A DNA stretch of 64,000 nucleotides from CAYMUL01 sp964393605. GTDB taxonomy: Bacteria > Bacteroidota > Ignavibacteria > Ignavibacteriales > Ignavibacteriaceae. Below, piece by piece: positions 1 through 8,369 of the stretch (position 1 is its first letter; each line of letters begins with the position of its first letter). Made by a program: the position numbers and the translations under genes. Where the stretch lies: NCBI GenBank assembly GCA_964393605.1, contig CAYMUL010000018.1, positions 1-64,000 of the forward strand, read 5' to 3'. Below the pieces are notes generated by a model. That model did no database searches, was not told the DNA's origin, and saw only the letters and a program-made list of their open reading frames with translations.

Positions 1-300
1 GTTGGAAAAATAATTATGTTTGTGCTGCGTAGTGCCTTTGTGCCGTTGTGGCATTTCTTTGAAGAATTAAAAATTACAAATTAAAAATGAATAGTTTGAA
101 TTGAGAATTGAGAATGGACAATTGAGAATTGATAATGGACAATAGTAGATAAGAAATTCCTCTGTGTTACTCCGGGTTCTCTGTGGTGAAAAAATTTAAC
201 CACGAAGTCGCGCAAAGGAAAAACGTTGTGTGCCTTTGTGAAAATACTTCGTGCGCCTTTGTGGTGAAAAAACGTTTATTCAAGTAAAAATGCGTTCATT
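1..300. repeat. Repeat-rich spacer before bioY
   Basis: No gene is visible here. Positions 21-92 carry a module (GTGCCTTTGTG, then GAAGAATTAAAAATTAC) that recurs at about 35137-35207, 35334-35404 and 62933-62976. It is followed by short GAGAATTGAGAATGGACAA units (about 97-145). Next come units of the type CTCTGTGGTGAAAA and CCACGAAGTCGCGCAAAGG, with CCTTTGTGGTGAAAA near 251-270. These modules are not coding and look like degenerate dispersed intergenic repeats. Confidence 0.75.
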
Positions 301-339
301 CCTTCCTGAAGAATTTAGCTTAGAAAATATTTCATTTTC

Positions 340-370
340 TTGACTTTTGAGGCATAAGTCAGCATATTTG
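340..370 (+). promoter_or_regulatory. Candidate promoter for bioY
   Basis: A TTG at 340-342 is followed, after 21 bases, by CATATTTG at 363-370. This is one base off the Bacteroidetes -7 box TAnnTTTG, and the spacing suits a -33 element. It would leave a leader of roughly 130 bases before bioY. The remaining leader (371-506) shows only AT-rich sequence and an isolated TTTGA-TT-TCAAA inverted repeat at 445-456. Confidence 0.4.
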
Positions 371-506
371 GAGTGAATGAAAGAATATTTTAGTTCAAAA
401 CTTCTTTTCTTTAAAAAAATATTTTAATTGAAACAAATACGACATTTGATTTCAAACTGAAGATGAAATCCTTAAATAAAAAATTTAGAAATTTCGAGGT
501 AATAAA

Positions 507-1091
507 ATGAATCAAAAAAATACAAATGAAATGGTAGGTTCTCTATCGTTCCAATCTATACTAACAAACTCAATTGCACAAATTATGTTATTTGCAGTGT
601 TGATGACTCTCGCGGCACAAATTGCAATTCCCGCAAAACCGATTCCATTTACACTACAAACATTGGTTGTAGTACTATCCGGTGCGTTTCTCGGTGCTAA
701 AAAAGGTGCGATGAGTCAGATTGTTTATTTAGCAATTGGATTAACCGGCTTACCCGTTTTTGCGCTTGTGCCGGAACTTGGTTTGGGAATAACTCGTTTA
801 TTCGGACCGACCGGCGGTTACTTACTCGCATTTCCATTAGGTGCTTTTGTTGTCGGCGCACTAACTGAAAAATATAAAAAATATTATCAAGTAGTTCTTG
901 CAATGATTCTCGGCGAACTTGTTGTAATTGCACTGGGCGCATTCTATCTCGATTTATTCTTCATCAAAGATTTTCAACAGACACTAAAAATTGGCGTTGC
1001 AATTTTTTCATTTTGGCTCGTCTTAAAAGTATTTGCGGCTTCTTCACTTTATTTTGCTGTAAAGAAATTTTCTGAAGAGCCGAAGTATTGA
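507..1091 (+). CDS. bioY: Biotin transporter BioY
   Basis: This 194-residue integral membrane protein of the BioY family is the substrate-binding S-component for biotin uptake, used alone or with an ECF energising module. It has the usual family length and about six hydrophobic segments. The family signature is visible: an early IPFTLQTL stretch near residue 48, then GAFLGAKKGA, and GPTGGYLLAFPLGAF near residue 100. No bioM or bioN homologue lies nearby, so it either acts alone or shares an ECF module coded elsewhere. The next gene starts at a TTG inside the overlap TTGA at 1088-1091, so the two are probably translationally coupled. A possible promoter lies at 340-370. The family assignment is firm; the uptake mode is inferred. 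Confidence 0.93.
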   Translation: MNQKNTNEMVGSLSFQSILTNSIAQIMLFAVLMTLAAQIAIPAKPIPFTLQTLVVVLSGAFLGAKKGAMSQIVYLAIGLTGLPVFALVPELGLGITRLFGPTGGYLLAFPLGAFVVGALTEKYKKYYQVVLAMILGELVVIALGAFYLDLFFIKDFQQTLKIGVAIFSFWLVLKVFAASSLYFAVKKFSEEPKY

Positions 1092-3079
1092 AGAGTATTT
1101 TCTTTGCTCTACTTTTAATTAGCGCAATCGGATTTTTTCTTTTCAACTGCAAAAAACTATACGGTTATCTTTTGTTGGGGAAGAAAGAAAATAGATTTGA
1201 CAAACCGTTCGAGCGAATTAAAAATGTTTTCGTAATTGCCTTCGCACAAACAAAATTACTCCGCGATCCGGTTGCGGGAATTTTGCATATTCTAATTTTT
1301 TGGGGATTTATACTTTTTATCTTTGCAGTGCTCGAATCTTTCATTCAAGGATTCTCTCCAACGTTCACATTTGAATTTTTAGGAATATTTTATTCGTTAA
1401 TTACGGGCGTTCAAGATTTATTCGGGTTGCTCGTAATTCTTGCAATCTTCTTTTCACTCTATAGAAGGTTTGTGCAAAAAGTTAAAAGATTAGCATCCGA
1501 TAAAGATGGACAATTCGATGCCGCGTTAATACTCTCACTTATTTTCCTCGTTGTTGTTTCGATGTTCGGACAGAATATTTCGCTCGTCGCAAAAAATAAT
1601 TTTGTGCTCGCCGAACATGAGTTTCGCCCAATATCTACAATGCTTGCGGGAACTTTCTTCAATGTAACCTCATCTGCACCTAATACACTCTACGAAATAT
1701 TTTGGTGGATGCACATCATTCTGATTTTCAGTTTTCTAAATTACCTTCCTTATTCAAAACATCTTCACGTTATCACGTCGATACCGAATGTCTATTTCGC
1801 AAATTTGAAATCGAAAAGAAATATTCTTAAGCCAATCGATCTTGAAGATGAAACTCTTGAATATTACGGCGTTGATGATGTTGACAAATTCAGTTGGAAG
1901 CAGATGCTCGACGGTTACTCTTGCACCGAATGTGGCAGATGTACCTCTGCTTGTCCTGCGGCGAATGCAGGAAAATCTTTATCGCCAAAAAAAATAATTA
2001 CTGATATTCGCGAGCGAACAATTCAGCGCGGAAAATTAATTGAAGCGAACCAACTTGATTCGGGAGAGATGAAAAAAACTCTGGTACATAATCATATAAC
2101 CGATCTTGAGCTTTGGGAATGCACGAGTTGCAACGCATGCGTTCAAGAATGTCCGGTAATGATTGAACATGTGAATGCAATCGTCGATATGCGGCGTCAT
2201 CTCGTTTTAACGGAATCAAACTTCCCGAATGAATTGAATAATGTTTTCAAAAGTCTCGAAGTGAACGGCACGCCGTGGGCATTTAATCAAGCGGATAGAG
2301 CCGCCTGGGCGGAAGGAATGGATATCAAAACTATGGCGGAAGATTCGAACTGCGAGCTGTTATTTTGGGTTGGATGCGCCGGCTCATTCGATAACCGATA
2401 CAAAAAAGTTACGCAATCTTTTGCGAAGCTAATGCAAAAAGCCGGTGTTGATTTCAGAATTTTAGGAACTGAAGAAATGTGCAACGGCGATACCGCGCGC
2501 CGTTTGGGAAATGAATATCTTGCACAACAAATGATGAAAACGAATGTTGAAACTCTCGAACGTTACAACGTTGTAAGAATTGTTACTGCTTGCCCCCATT
2601 GCTTCAATACATTCGATAAAGAATATCCGCAATTCGGCGGACACTATGATGTAATTCATCATACCGAAATGATTGATGATCTTATCTCTTCGGGTAAAAT
2701 AAAATTGAAAGATGTTCCTTCGAAAGAAACATTCACCTATCACGATTCATGCTATCTCGGAAGATATAATGAAATTTATGACGAACCGCGAAATTCAATC
2801 TCTAAAATTAAAGGTGCGAACCTTGTTGAGATGGAAAGAAATAAATCGAAAGGATTTTGCTGCGGAGCAGGAGGCGGAAGAATGTTTCTTGAGGATGTTG
2901 AGGGTGAAAGAATTAATTCCATCCGTGCGGAAGAAGCAATTGCAACGAATGCCGATACAATCGGAACTGCTTGCCCGTTCTGTATGACAATGATGAACGA
3001 CGGCGTGAAAGCGCACAACAAACATGAACTTGTAAAAGTAAAAGATATTGCCGAAATTATTTTAGAAAATTCCAATTAA
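1088..3079 (+). CDS. Membrane-bound Fe-S oxidoreductase with CCG domains (HdrD/EMO-like)
   Basis: This 663-residue protein starts at TTG within the bioY stop overlap. Roughly the first 235 residues hold five or so membrane segments resembling the nitrate-reductase-gamma type cytochrome b domain, with histidines in GILHILIFWG and WWMHIIL that could bind heme. Two [4Fe-4S] motifs follow: CTECGRCTSACP near residue 279 and CTSCNACVQECP near 345. Then come two CCG-type domains, seen as FWVGCAG (about 425), TACPHC (about 500), HDSCYLGR (about 551), FCCGAGGG (about 588) and TACPFC (about 625). Proteins of this architecture pass electrons to the quinone pool; some are EtfAB:menaquinone oxidoreductases. 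Genes for EtfAB lie near 51 kb, so that role is a reasonable inference, but other donors such as lactate or glycolate oxidation modules are possible. Confidence 0.85.
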   Translation: MKSIFFALLLISAIGFFLFNCKKLYGYLLLGKKENRFDKPFERIKNVFVIAFAQTKLLRDPVAGILHILIFWGFILFIFAVLESFIQGFSPTFTFEFLGIFYSLITGVQDLFGLLVILAIFFSLYRRFVQKVKRLASDKDGQFDAALILSLIFLVVVSMFGQNISLVAKNNFVLAEHEFRPISTMLAGTFFNVTSSAPNTLYEIFWWMHIILIFSFLNYLPYSKHLHVITSIPNVYFANLKSKRNILKPIDLEDETLEYYGVDDVDKFSWKQMLDGYSCTECGRCTSACPAANAGKSLSPKKIITDIRERTIQRGKLIEANQLDSGEMKKTLVHNHITDLELWECTSCNACVQECPVMIEHVNAIVDMRRHLVLTESNFPNELNNVFKSLEVNGTPWAFNQADRAAWAEGMDIKTMAEDSNCELLFWVGCAGSFDNRYKKVTQSFAKLMQKAGVDFRILGTEEMCNGDTARRLGNEYLAQQMMKTNVETLERYNVVRIVTACPHCFNTFDKEYPQFGGHYDVIHHTEMIDDLISSGKIKLKDVPSKETFTYHDSCYLGRYNEIYDEPRNSISKIKGANLVEMERNKSKGFCCGAGGGRMFLEDVEGERINSIRAEEAIATNADTIGTACPFCMTMMNDGVKAHNKHELVKVKDIAEIILENSN

Positions 3080-3108
3080 CTATTCACTAACAAACATAGG
3101 AGGTCTCA

Positions 3109-3300
3109 ATGGAAAAATTTAATCAATTGGTTCAACACGTTCAATCTTTGGAAGGCGATTTCCAAAAATTTTACGAGCGAGGTCAAGCTGCCGCAGGAAC
3201 CAGATTGCGCAAAGGTCTTAGCGAGTTAAAAAAACTTGCTCAAGATGTTCGCAATGATGTACAAGCTGTAAAGCAAAATCGTAAAGGTTCTGCAAGCTAA
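3109..3300 (+). CDS. Histone H1-like small basic protein
   Basis: This 63-residue, lysine/arginine-rich helical protein resembles the Hc1/histone H1-like proteins found throughout the Bacteroidetes-Chlorobi group. The core is visible as GTRLRKGLSELKKLAQ (residues about 30-45), followed by a second amphipathic stretch. Such proteins are thought to bind and compact DNA. It is preceded by an unusually good Shine-Dalgarno (AGGAGG at 3098-3103), rare in this window, which suggests high expression. It lies 29 bases after the Fe-S oxidoreductase and is closed by a strong terminator at 3319-3353. The family match is good; the function in this organism is inferred. Confidence 0.8.
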   Translation: MEKFNQLVQHVQSLEGDFQKFYERGQAAAGTRLRKGLSELKKLAQDVRNDVQAVKQNRKGSAS

Positions 3301-3318
3301 TTTCTATTGAATCGATTG

Positions 3319-3353
3319 AAGGACTGATCTGAAATGGTCAGTCCTTTTTTTTT
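3319..3353 (+). terminator. Strong intrinsic terminator after the H1-like gene
   Basis: An 11-pair stem (AAGGACTGATC, 3319-3329, with GGTCAGTCCTT, 3336-3346, one G-U pair) closes a six-base loop and runs into nine T residues at 3345-3353. The T run ends directly at the ATG of the next gene (3354). Confidence 0.9.
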
Positions 3354-4496
3354 ATGCGAAAAGTTTTTTTTCTTCTCTATCTATCGTTTCTGTTTTTCTT
3401 CAACGGTGCGCAAAATAATTTTAGAATTACTCCGGCTTGCGACTCACTGCAACTTGTTACGCTTGCTTTTGTCGGTGACCTGATGTGTCATTCTACTCAG
3501 TTCAATTATGCAAAAGTTGGCCAAGATAGTTTTGATTTCAATCCTCACTTTGAATTTGTAAAAGATTATTTAAGCCGGGCAGATTATACTTTCGGAAATC
3601 TTGAAACAGTTTTCGGTGGAAGAGAATTGGGTTATATCGGATATCCGAATTTTAATTCTCCCGATGATTACGCTTCCGCAATTAAAAATACCGGTTTCGA
3701 TTTTTTATTTACTTCGAGTAATCATTCACTCGATCAAGGGGAACGCGGTGTTATCAGCACCTTGAAAATATTGGATGAACTGAGATTTACTCATGCGGGA
3801 ACTTATTCTTCTTTTGCGGCAGGAGATTCGTTAACAAAACTCAATATTGGTGGAATAGAAATTTCAACTCTTTCCTACACTTATGGAACGAACGGAAAAA
3901 ATATTCCGAAAGGGAAAGAATATTTGGTGAATTTAATTTCTCTCGAGAAATTGAAAGAAGATATAGCGAAGGCAAAGCAAAATAAAAATTCTTTAATTCT
4001 AATCTATTTTCATTTTGGAGAAGAATATCAGCGCACGCCGAACGAGTATCAAAAACGAATTGTGGATAGCGCATTCTCTTTTGGTGCAGATATAATTATT
4101 GGAAGTCATCCGCACGTTCTTCAAAAATGTGAATTCAAAAAACTTTCTAATTCGAAATTCGACACAGGATTCGTTGCATATTCGTTGGGGAATTTTTTTT
4201 CCAATCAGCAGTGGAGATATTCAAATATCGGTGGAATTCTTTTCATTCAAATTGAAAAAAATATTACGAAAAATTTGTCAAGAATTTCTTCTTCAAATTT
4301 TCTTCCCGCGTACGTTTTCAGAGGCATCATCAATCAACAAAAAACTTACAGAATAATTCCTCTTTTCGAAAATGAAGACTTGAAATCGAAATATAATTTT
4401 CTTTCCGCAGAAGACATTCGTTTGATGAATGAGGCACTCGACGACACGAAAAAAATAATTAACATTCCTCTTTATCAACCCGAAATTTCTCGCTAA
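3354..4496 (+). CDS. CapA-family metallophosphoesterase, exported
   Basis: This 380-residue protein belongs to the CapA/PGA_cap family, calcineurin-like phosphoesterases named after poly-gamma-glutamate capsule synthesis. A signal peptide is visible at the start (MRKVFFLLYLSFLFFF...GAQ). The metal-site motifs follow in order: GDLMCH (41-46), GNLETVF (about 80), SSNHSLDQG (about 123), HFGEEY (about 222) and GSHPHVLQ (about 251). No capB or capC genes are present, and many family members are not tied to capsule, so the substrate is unknown. The start codon directly abuts the T run of the preceding terminator and has no Shine-Dalgarno; the signal peptide argues that this start is nonetheless correct. 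Confidence 0.82.
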   Translation: MRKVFFLLYLSFLFFFNGAQNNFRITPACDSLQLVTLAFVGDLMCHSTQFNYAKVGQDSFDFNPHFEFVKDYLSRADYTFGNLETVFGGRELGYIGYPNFNSPDDYASAIKNTGFDFLFTSSNHSLDQGERGVISTLKILDELRFTHAGTYSSFAAGDSLTKLNIGGIEISTLSYTYGTNGKNIPKGKEYLVNLISLEKLKEDIAKAKQNKNSLILIYFHFGEEYQRTPNEYQKRIVDSAFSFGADIIIGSHPHVLQKCEFKKLSNSKFDTGFVAYSLGNFFSNQQWRYSNIGGILFIQIEKNITKNLSRISSSNFLPAYVFRGIINQQKTYRIIPLFENEDLKSKYNFLSAEDIRLMNEALDDTKKIINIPLYQPEISR

Positions 4497-4508
4497 GCAA
4501 ACCGAATT

Positions 4509-4524
4509 CAACTCCCCAGAGTTG
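4509..4524. terminator. Hairpin after the CapA-like gene
   Basis: CAACTC and GAGTTG form a perfect six-pair stem around a CCCA loop, 12 bases after the stop codon. Only a weak T run follows. It sits directly before the TATATTTG box at 4526-4533, so it may separate the two transcripts. Confidence 0.4.
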
Positions 4525-4525
4525 T

Positions 4526-4533
4526 TATATTTG
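4526..4533 (+). promoter_or_regulatory. TATATTTG -7 box for isocitrate dehydrogenase
   Basis: This is an exact match to the Bacteroidetes -7 consensus TAnnTTTG, 31 bases before the TTG start at 4565. The expected -33 TTTG is not evident. The same octamer precedes genes at 13643 and 35815. Confidence 0.55.
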
Positions 4534-4564
4534 TACTCCAAATTTCATTCTATAAGGAAAAATA

Positions 4565-5590
4565 TTGAGTCAGACTATAACATTAATTAAAGGGGATGGT
4601 ATTGGTCCCGAAATAACCGAAGCCGCAGTAAAAGTTGTTGAACACACCGGCGTGAAAATCGATTGGGACATTCAAGAAGCCGGAATGACCGCACTGGATA
4701 AATATCGCGATCCGCTTCCGCAAGAAGTATTAGATTCTATCAATAAAAATAAAATTGCTTTGAAGGGTCCGCTCACAACGCCTGTTGGAAAAGGTTTTCG
4801 AAGCGTCAACGTTGCGCTTAGAAAAGAATTTGATCTTTATGTGAACCAACGCCCCGCAAAAACTTTTAAAGGAATTAAATCTCTTTACTTCGATCATATC
4901 GATATGATAATCTTTCGGGAGAACACGGAAGAATTTTATTCCGGCATCGAGCATTATATCGATTCGAGCCGCTCTGCCGCAGAGACAATTGGCATCATAA
5001 CAAAGCGCGGTTCGGAAAGAATTATTCGTTACGCACTCGATTACGCGGTTGCGCATAAACGAAAAAAAATTACCGTAGTTCACAAAGCAAATATCTTAAA
5101 ATATACAGGCGGTTTATTCCTTGATGTCGCAAAAGAAATTGCAAAAGAATATCCCACGCTCGAAGTAACTGATAAAATTGTTGACAACATGGCGATGCAA
5201 ATGGTGATGAATCCTTACCAATTTGATGTAATTGTTACGACAAATTTATTCGGCGATATTCTTTCCGATCTTGCAAGCGGATTGGTTGGAGGGCTTGGAC
5301 TCGCGCCCGGTTCAAACATCGGAAACGGAATTGCAATTTTCGAAGCTGTGCATGGAAGCGCTCCCGATATTGCCGGACAAAATATTGCGAACCCATGTGC
5401 GGTTATTCTTGCCTGCGTCATGATGCTGGACTATATGAAAGAACCCGCCGCCGCTAAGTTGATTGAAACTGCAGTCGCTAATCTCATCGAAAGAGGGGAG
5501 AATGTTACTAAAGATATTAATTCTACAAACTTCGTCGGCACTGCGGAAATGGCTGATGCGATAATTAGAGAGATGGATAAAATCGGATGA
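4565..5590 (+). CDS. Isocitrate dehydrogenase, NAD-type (isocitrate/isopropylmalate dehydrogenase family)
   Basis: This 341-residue decarboxylating dehydrogenase covers the full family length. GDGIGPEI near the N-terminus and ENTEEFYSGIEH near residue 119 mark the isocitrate-type active site rather than the isopropylmalate type. NLFGDILSDL (about 228) and GSAPDIAGQ (about 264) hold the metal and nucleotide residues. The small size and HGSAPDIAG context suggest NAD rather than NADP, but the coenzyme is inferred. It would convert isocitrate to 2-oxoglutarate in the TCA cycle. The start is TTG, preceded by AAGGAA and a TATATTTG box. The downstream transporter gene overlaps by four bases (ATGA). 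No leucine-pathway genes are nearby. Confidence 0.88.
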   Translation: MSQTITLIKGDGIGPEITEAAVKVVEHTGVKIDWDIQEAGMTALDKYRDPLPQEVLDSINKNKIALKGPLTTPVGKGFRSVNVALRKEFDLYVNQRPAKTFKGIKSLYFDHIDMIIFRENTEEFYSGIEHYIDSSRSAAETIGIITKRGSERIIRYALDYAVAHKRKKITVVHKANILKYTGGLFLDVAKEIAKEYPTLEVTDKIVDNMAMQMVMNPYQFDVIVTTNLFGDILSDLASGLVGGLGLAPGSNIGNGIAIFEAVHGSAPDIAGQNIANPCAVILACVMMLDYMKEPAAAKLIETAVANLIERGENVTKDINSTNFVGTAEMADAIIREMDKIG

Positions 5591-6792
5591 GGAGTAAATC
5601 TCCACTTGCAATGATTTTTATCGTTGTGTTCATTGATCTTCTCGGCTTCGGAATTTTGATTCCGATACTTCCAACATTCGCTGTAAAAGAAATCGGAATG
5701 GGAGAAGCGGCAATCGGTTTGATAATTGCCGCATATTCTCTTACTCAATTTATTTTTACTCCGCTAATCGGAAGTTATTCGGATAAATATGGAAGACGAC
5801 AAATCATACTCGTTACATTATTATTGAATGCGATAGGATACATCATTTTTGCTTATGCACATTCATTCGTTATGTTATTAATTTCCAGAGTTGTTGCCGG
5901 CGTTGGCGGTAGCAGCATCGGCGTTGCGCAAGCGTATATTGCAGACGTTACAACACGTGAAGAAAGATCAAAAGGAATGGGTATGATCGGTGTTGCGTTT
6001 GGTCTCGGATTTGTATTCGGTCCGCTCATCGGCGGTTGGCTCGCCGGTTTTGGTTACTTCATAACGGGAATGAGTTCAGCCGCATTTTCATTGGGCGCAC
6101 TGTTACTCAGTTATTTTTTACTTGCAGAATCTCTCCCCCACGAAAAAAGAAACTTAGATTCATCGAGAAAATTATTCAATGTTTCTGGATTCAAAAATAT
6201 CATCTCCACTCCTGTTACAGGCGTTGTCATTATTCTATTTTTTTTGGTAATATTTTCTGTCGCTAATATTTACGGAACGTTTGCGCTTCTCTGCAATCAA
6301 CAATATAATTTAACGGATTTGGATGTCGGATATCTTTTCGCAATTCTCGGAACGGTTTCGGTTGTTATTCAAGGTTTGTTCATCGGAAAACTTGCAAAAC
6401 GGTTCAATGATATTCAACTCATTGCAGGCGGATCATTTTTTTTAACACTCGGCTTAGGGTTGATGCCCTATGGCAGTAGCTTCACCGGATTGATCATAAT
6501 TTGTGTAATACTTTCTTTTGGAACCGGTTCTTTGCAACCAACTTTATTAAGTTTGATTTCAAAAGTTACTTCCGAAAAAGAACAGGGAACAGTACTCGGT
6601 GTAAATCAGTCTCTCTCTTCTTTCGGCAGAATGTTAGGTCCTCTTTGGGGAGGATTTGCTTTCGAATATCTCGGTTATGAAATTCCTTTTATAACCGGAG
6701 CTTTGTTTGCGGCATTCATTTTCATTTTCAGTTTGACGTATATGCATAAATTTCTTTCGGTCGAAAAATTGGAAATTGCGCAAGATGTTTAG
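5587..6792 (+). CDS. MFS drug-efflux-type transporter (TetA/Bmr-like)
   Basis: This 401-residue major facilitator has about twelve membrane segments. The first cytoplasmic loop carries the family motif A as GSYSDKYGRRQ (about residue 60). DLLGFGILIPILP in the first helix and GFGLGFVFGPLIGG in helix 5 (motif C type) resemble tetracycline and multidrug antiporters of the DHA1 family. It probably exports a small hydrophobic compound in exchange for protons. The substrate cannot be read from sequence. It overlaps isocitrate dehydrogenase upstream by four bases and dusB downstream by eight, so it sits inside a multi-gene transcript rather than a dedicated resistance locus. Confidence 0.85.
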   Translation: MRSKSPLAMIFIVVFIDLLGFGILIPILPTFAVKEIGMGEAAIGLIIAAYSLTQFIFTPLIGSYSDKYGRRQIILVTLLLNAIGYIIFAYAHSFVMLLISRVVAGVGGSSIGVAQAYIADVTTREERSKGMGMIGVAFGLGFVFGPLIGGWLAGFGYFITGMSSAAFSLGALLLSYFLLAESLPHEKRNLDSSRKLFNVSGFKNIISTPVTGVVIILFFLVIFSVANIYGTFALLCNQQYNLTDLDVGYLFAILGTVSVVIQGLFIGKLAKRFNDIQLIAGGSFFLTLGLGLMPYGSSFTGLIIICVILSFGTGSLQPTLLSLISKVTSEKEQGTVLGVNQSLSSFGRMLGPLWGGFAFEYLGYEIPFITGALFAAFIFIFSLTYMHKFLSVEKLEIAQDV

Positions 6793-7771
6793 CGTCGGAA
6801 AGATTAATATTGATAAAGCTATTTTGCTCGCGCCGATGGAAAGTATTACGGATGTTTCTTTTCGATTGATTTGCAAAAATCTTGGTGCCGATATTGTGTA
6901 CACAGAATTCGTAAATGCGGAAGGACTTGTACGCGCTTCTGAAAAAACTCACAAGAAAATGAAAATTGTAGAAAGCGAAAGACCGATTGGCATTCAGATT
7001 TACGGCTCGAATAATGAATCGATGGGCAAAGCCGCATTGATGGCGGAGGAACTTCAACCTGAAATCATTGACATTAACGCGGGGTGCTGGGTTCGCAACG
7101 TTGTTGGTTGCGGCGCCGGTGCAGGTTTGTTAAAAGATCCTGCCGGAATGCAGAATATGGCAAAAAAAGTTGTCGATGCAGTCTCTATTCCTGTTACTGT
7201 AAAAACAAGAATCGGTTGGGATTCAAAAGATATTAACATTGTTGAAATCGCAAAGCGACTTGAAGATGTTGGCGTAAAAGCAATTACAATTCATTGCCGA
7301 ACTCGCGCACAAGGGCACAGCGGTGAAGTTGATTATTCATGGATTCCAAAAGTGAAAAGCATTGTTTCAATTCCTGTTGTTGTCAACGGCGGCATTTTCA
7401 GTGCGGAAGACGCAATAAAAGTTTTTGAAGATACAGGCGCAGATGGAGTGATGATTGCACGCGGTGCAATAGGTAATCCATGGATATTCAGGGAAATAAA
7501 AAATTTATTCGAAAATAAAATCAATCCGGAAATTTCGGTAAAAGAAAAAATTGAAACTTGTCTTGAGCATCTTCGTCTCGCTATTGAAAATAAAGGGGAA
7601 CGACGCGGTACAATAGAGCATCGAAAGTTTTATTCCGGCTACTTAAAAGGGTTGCGAAACTCTTCACGCATTCGGGCAGAACTAATGAATAAAACTTCAT
7701 ACAGCGAAGTTGAAAATATCTTGCAACACTTTGCCGAAACTTATTCGCAAGAAGAAAAAATATTTGTCTGA
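6785..7771 (+). CDS. dusB: tRNA-dihydrouridine synthase (DusB type)
   Basis: This FMN-dependent reductase makes dihydrouridine in tRNA D-loops. I place the start at the ATG at 6785 (MFSVGKINID), because an upstream TTG at 6776 would add only three residues. The TIM barrel shows the early LAPMESITD motif, GIQIYGSN, the catalytic-cysteine segment DINAGCWVRNVVGCGAGAG, ITIHCRTRAQGHSG, NGGI and GVMIARGAIGNPW. The proline that usually follows the active-site cysteine (GCP) is tryptophan here. Total length is 328 residues, normal for the family. It overlaps the preceding MFS gene by eight bases. Confidence 0.9.
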   Translation: MFSVGKINIDKAILLAPMESITDVSFRLICKNLGADIVYTEFVNAEGLVRASEKTHKKMKIVESERPIGIQIYGSNNESMGKAALMAEELQPEIIDINAGCWVRNVVGCGAGAGLLKDPAGMQNMAKKVVDAVSIPVTVKTRIGWDSKDINIVEIAKRLEDVGVKAITIHCRTRAQGHSGEVDYSWIPKVKSIVSIPVVVNGGIFSAEDAIKVFEDTGADGVMIARGAIGNPWIFREIKNLFENKINPEISVKEKIETCLEHLRLAIENKGERRGTIEHRKFYSGYLKGLRNSSRIRAELMNKTSYSEVENILQHFAETYSQEEKIFV

Positions 7772-8369
7772 AGTGAAAAGAAAACAATTCGCACGATTCG
7801 TTTCTAATTTTTTCATTCCACCATTTTTCTTTTTGGTCTGTGTAATTTTTCTCGTCAGTAAATCAAACGATGTTGCTGAAATAAAAATTGTTGCCGTTAT
7901 TTTATCGATCGTAATCGGAGCAGTATTACCAATTTGGTTTGTGCTTCGTTCGATAAAACGAAAAACCATTTCGAATATCGATGCAGAAAAAAAAGAAGAG
8001 AGAAATAAACCTTATTTGATGGGGATCGGATTATTCTTTTCCGGTTTTTTAATTGCAAAAATCTTTCACCTCCCAAATGAATTGCAGCTGTTCTATCTTT
8101 TGTTTGTTGTGAATTTGATTCTCATATCAATCATAAACAAGTTTTGGAAAATCAGCGCACATTCACAAGGAGCCGCAATTTCATTGGGGCTAACGTTGTT
8201 TTATGAATCAAACTATTTCTACTTTCTTTTGCCGATTGTGTTGATCGTGATGTGGTCTCGATACGAATTGAAAGTGCACACAGTTTTACAAATAATTGCA
8301 GGTTTTTTATTGGGGATTTTTGCAACATACTTCACTGCGAAATATTTAAGTGAGTTTTTTTATGTTTGA
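7764..8369 (+). CDS. PAP2-like membrane phosphatase, divergent
   Basis: This protein of about 201 residues has five or six hydrophobic segments. SAHSQGAA (near residue 130) and SRYELKVHTVLQ (near residue 165) look like the PAP2 acid-phosphatase motifs (PSGH and SRx5Hx3D). The last aspartate is glutamine and the first motif lysine/arginine set is not clear, so activity is doubtful. Family members remove phosphate from membrane lipids such as undecaprenyl pyrophosphate or phosphatidylglycerophosphate. The start is either TTG at 7764, with AAGAAG eight bases upstream and overlap with dusB, or GTG at 7773. The following PolX gene overlaps its 3' end. Confidence 0.55.
   Translation: MSEVKRKQFARFVSNFFIPPFFFLVCVIFLVSKSNDVAEIKIVAVILSIVIGAVLPIWFVLRSIKRKTISNIDAEKKEERNKPYLMGIGLFFSGFLIAKIFHLPNELQLFYLLFVVNLILISIINKFWKISAHSQGAAISLGLTLFYESNYFYFLLPIVLIVMWSRYELKVHTVLQIIAGFLLGIFATYFTAKYLSEFFYV

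Noticed and set aside
445..456. TTTGA-TT-TCAAA as an operator of bioY
   Set aside because: A single short AT-rich inverted repeat is expected by chance in this sequence and does not resemble a known biotin operator.
2712..2987. Second open frame inside the Fe-S oxidoreductase gene
   Set aside because: It is wholly inside the 1088-3079 gene in another frame and has no recognisable family features.
3354..4496. Capsule biosynthesis locus
   Set aside because: Only a CapA-family protein is present; no capB, capC or glycosyltransferase genes are nearby, so a capsule role is not supported.
5587..6792. Tetracycline resistance gene
   Set aside because: The resemblance is only at the level of the MFS drug-exporter family, and the gene lies in a housekeeping run with no mobile element.
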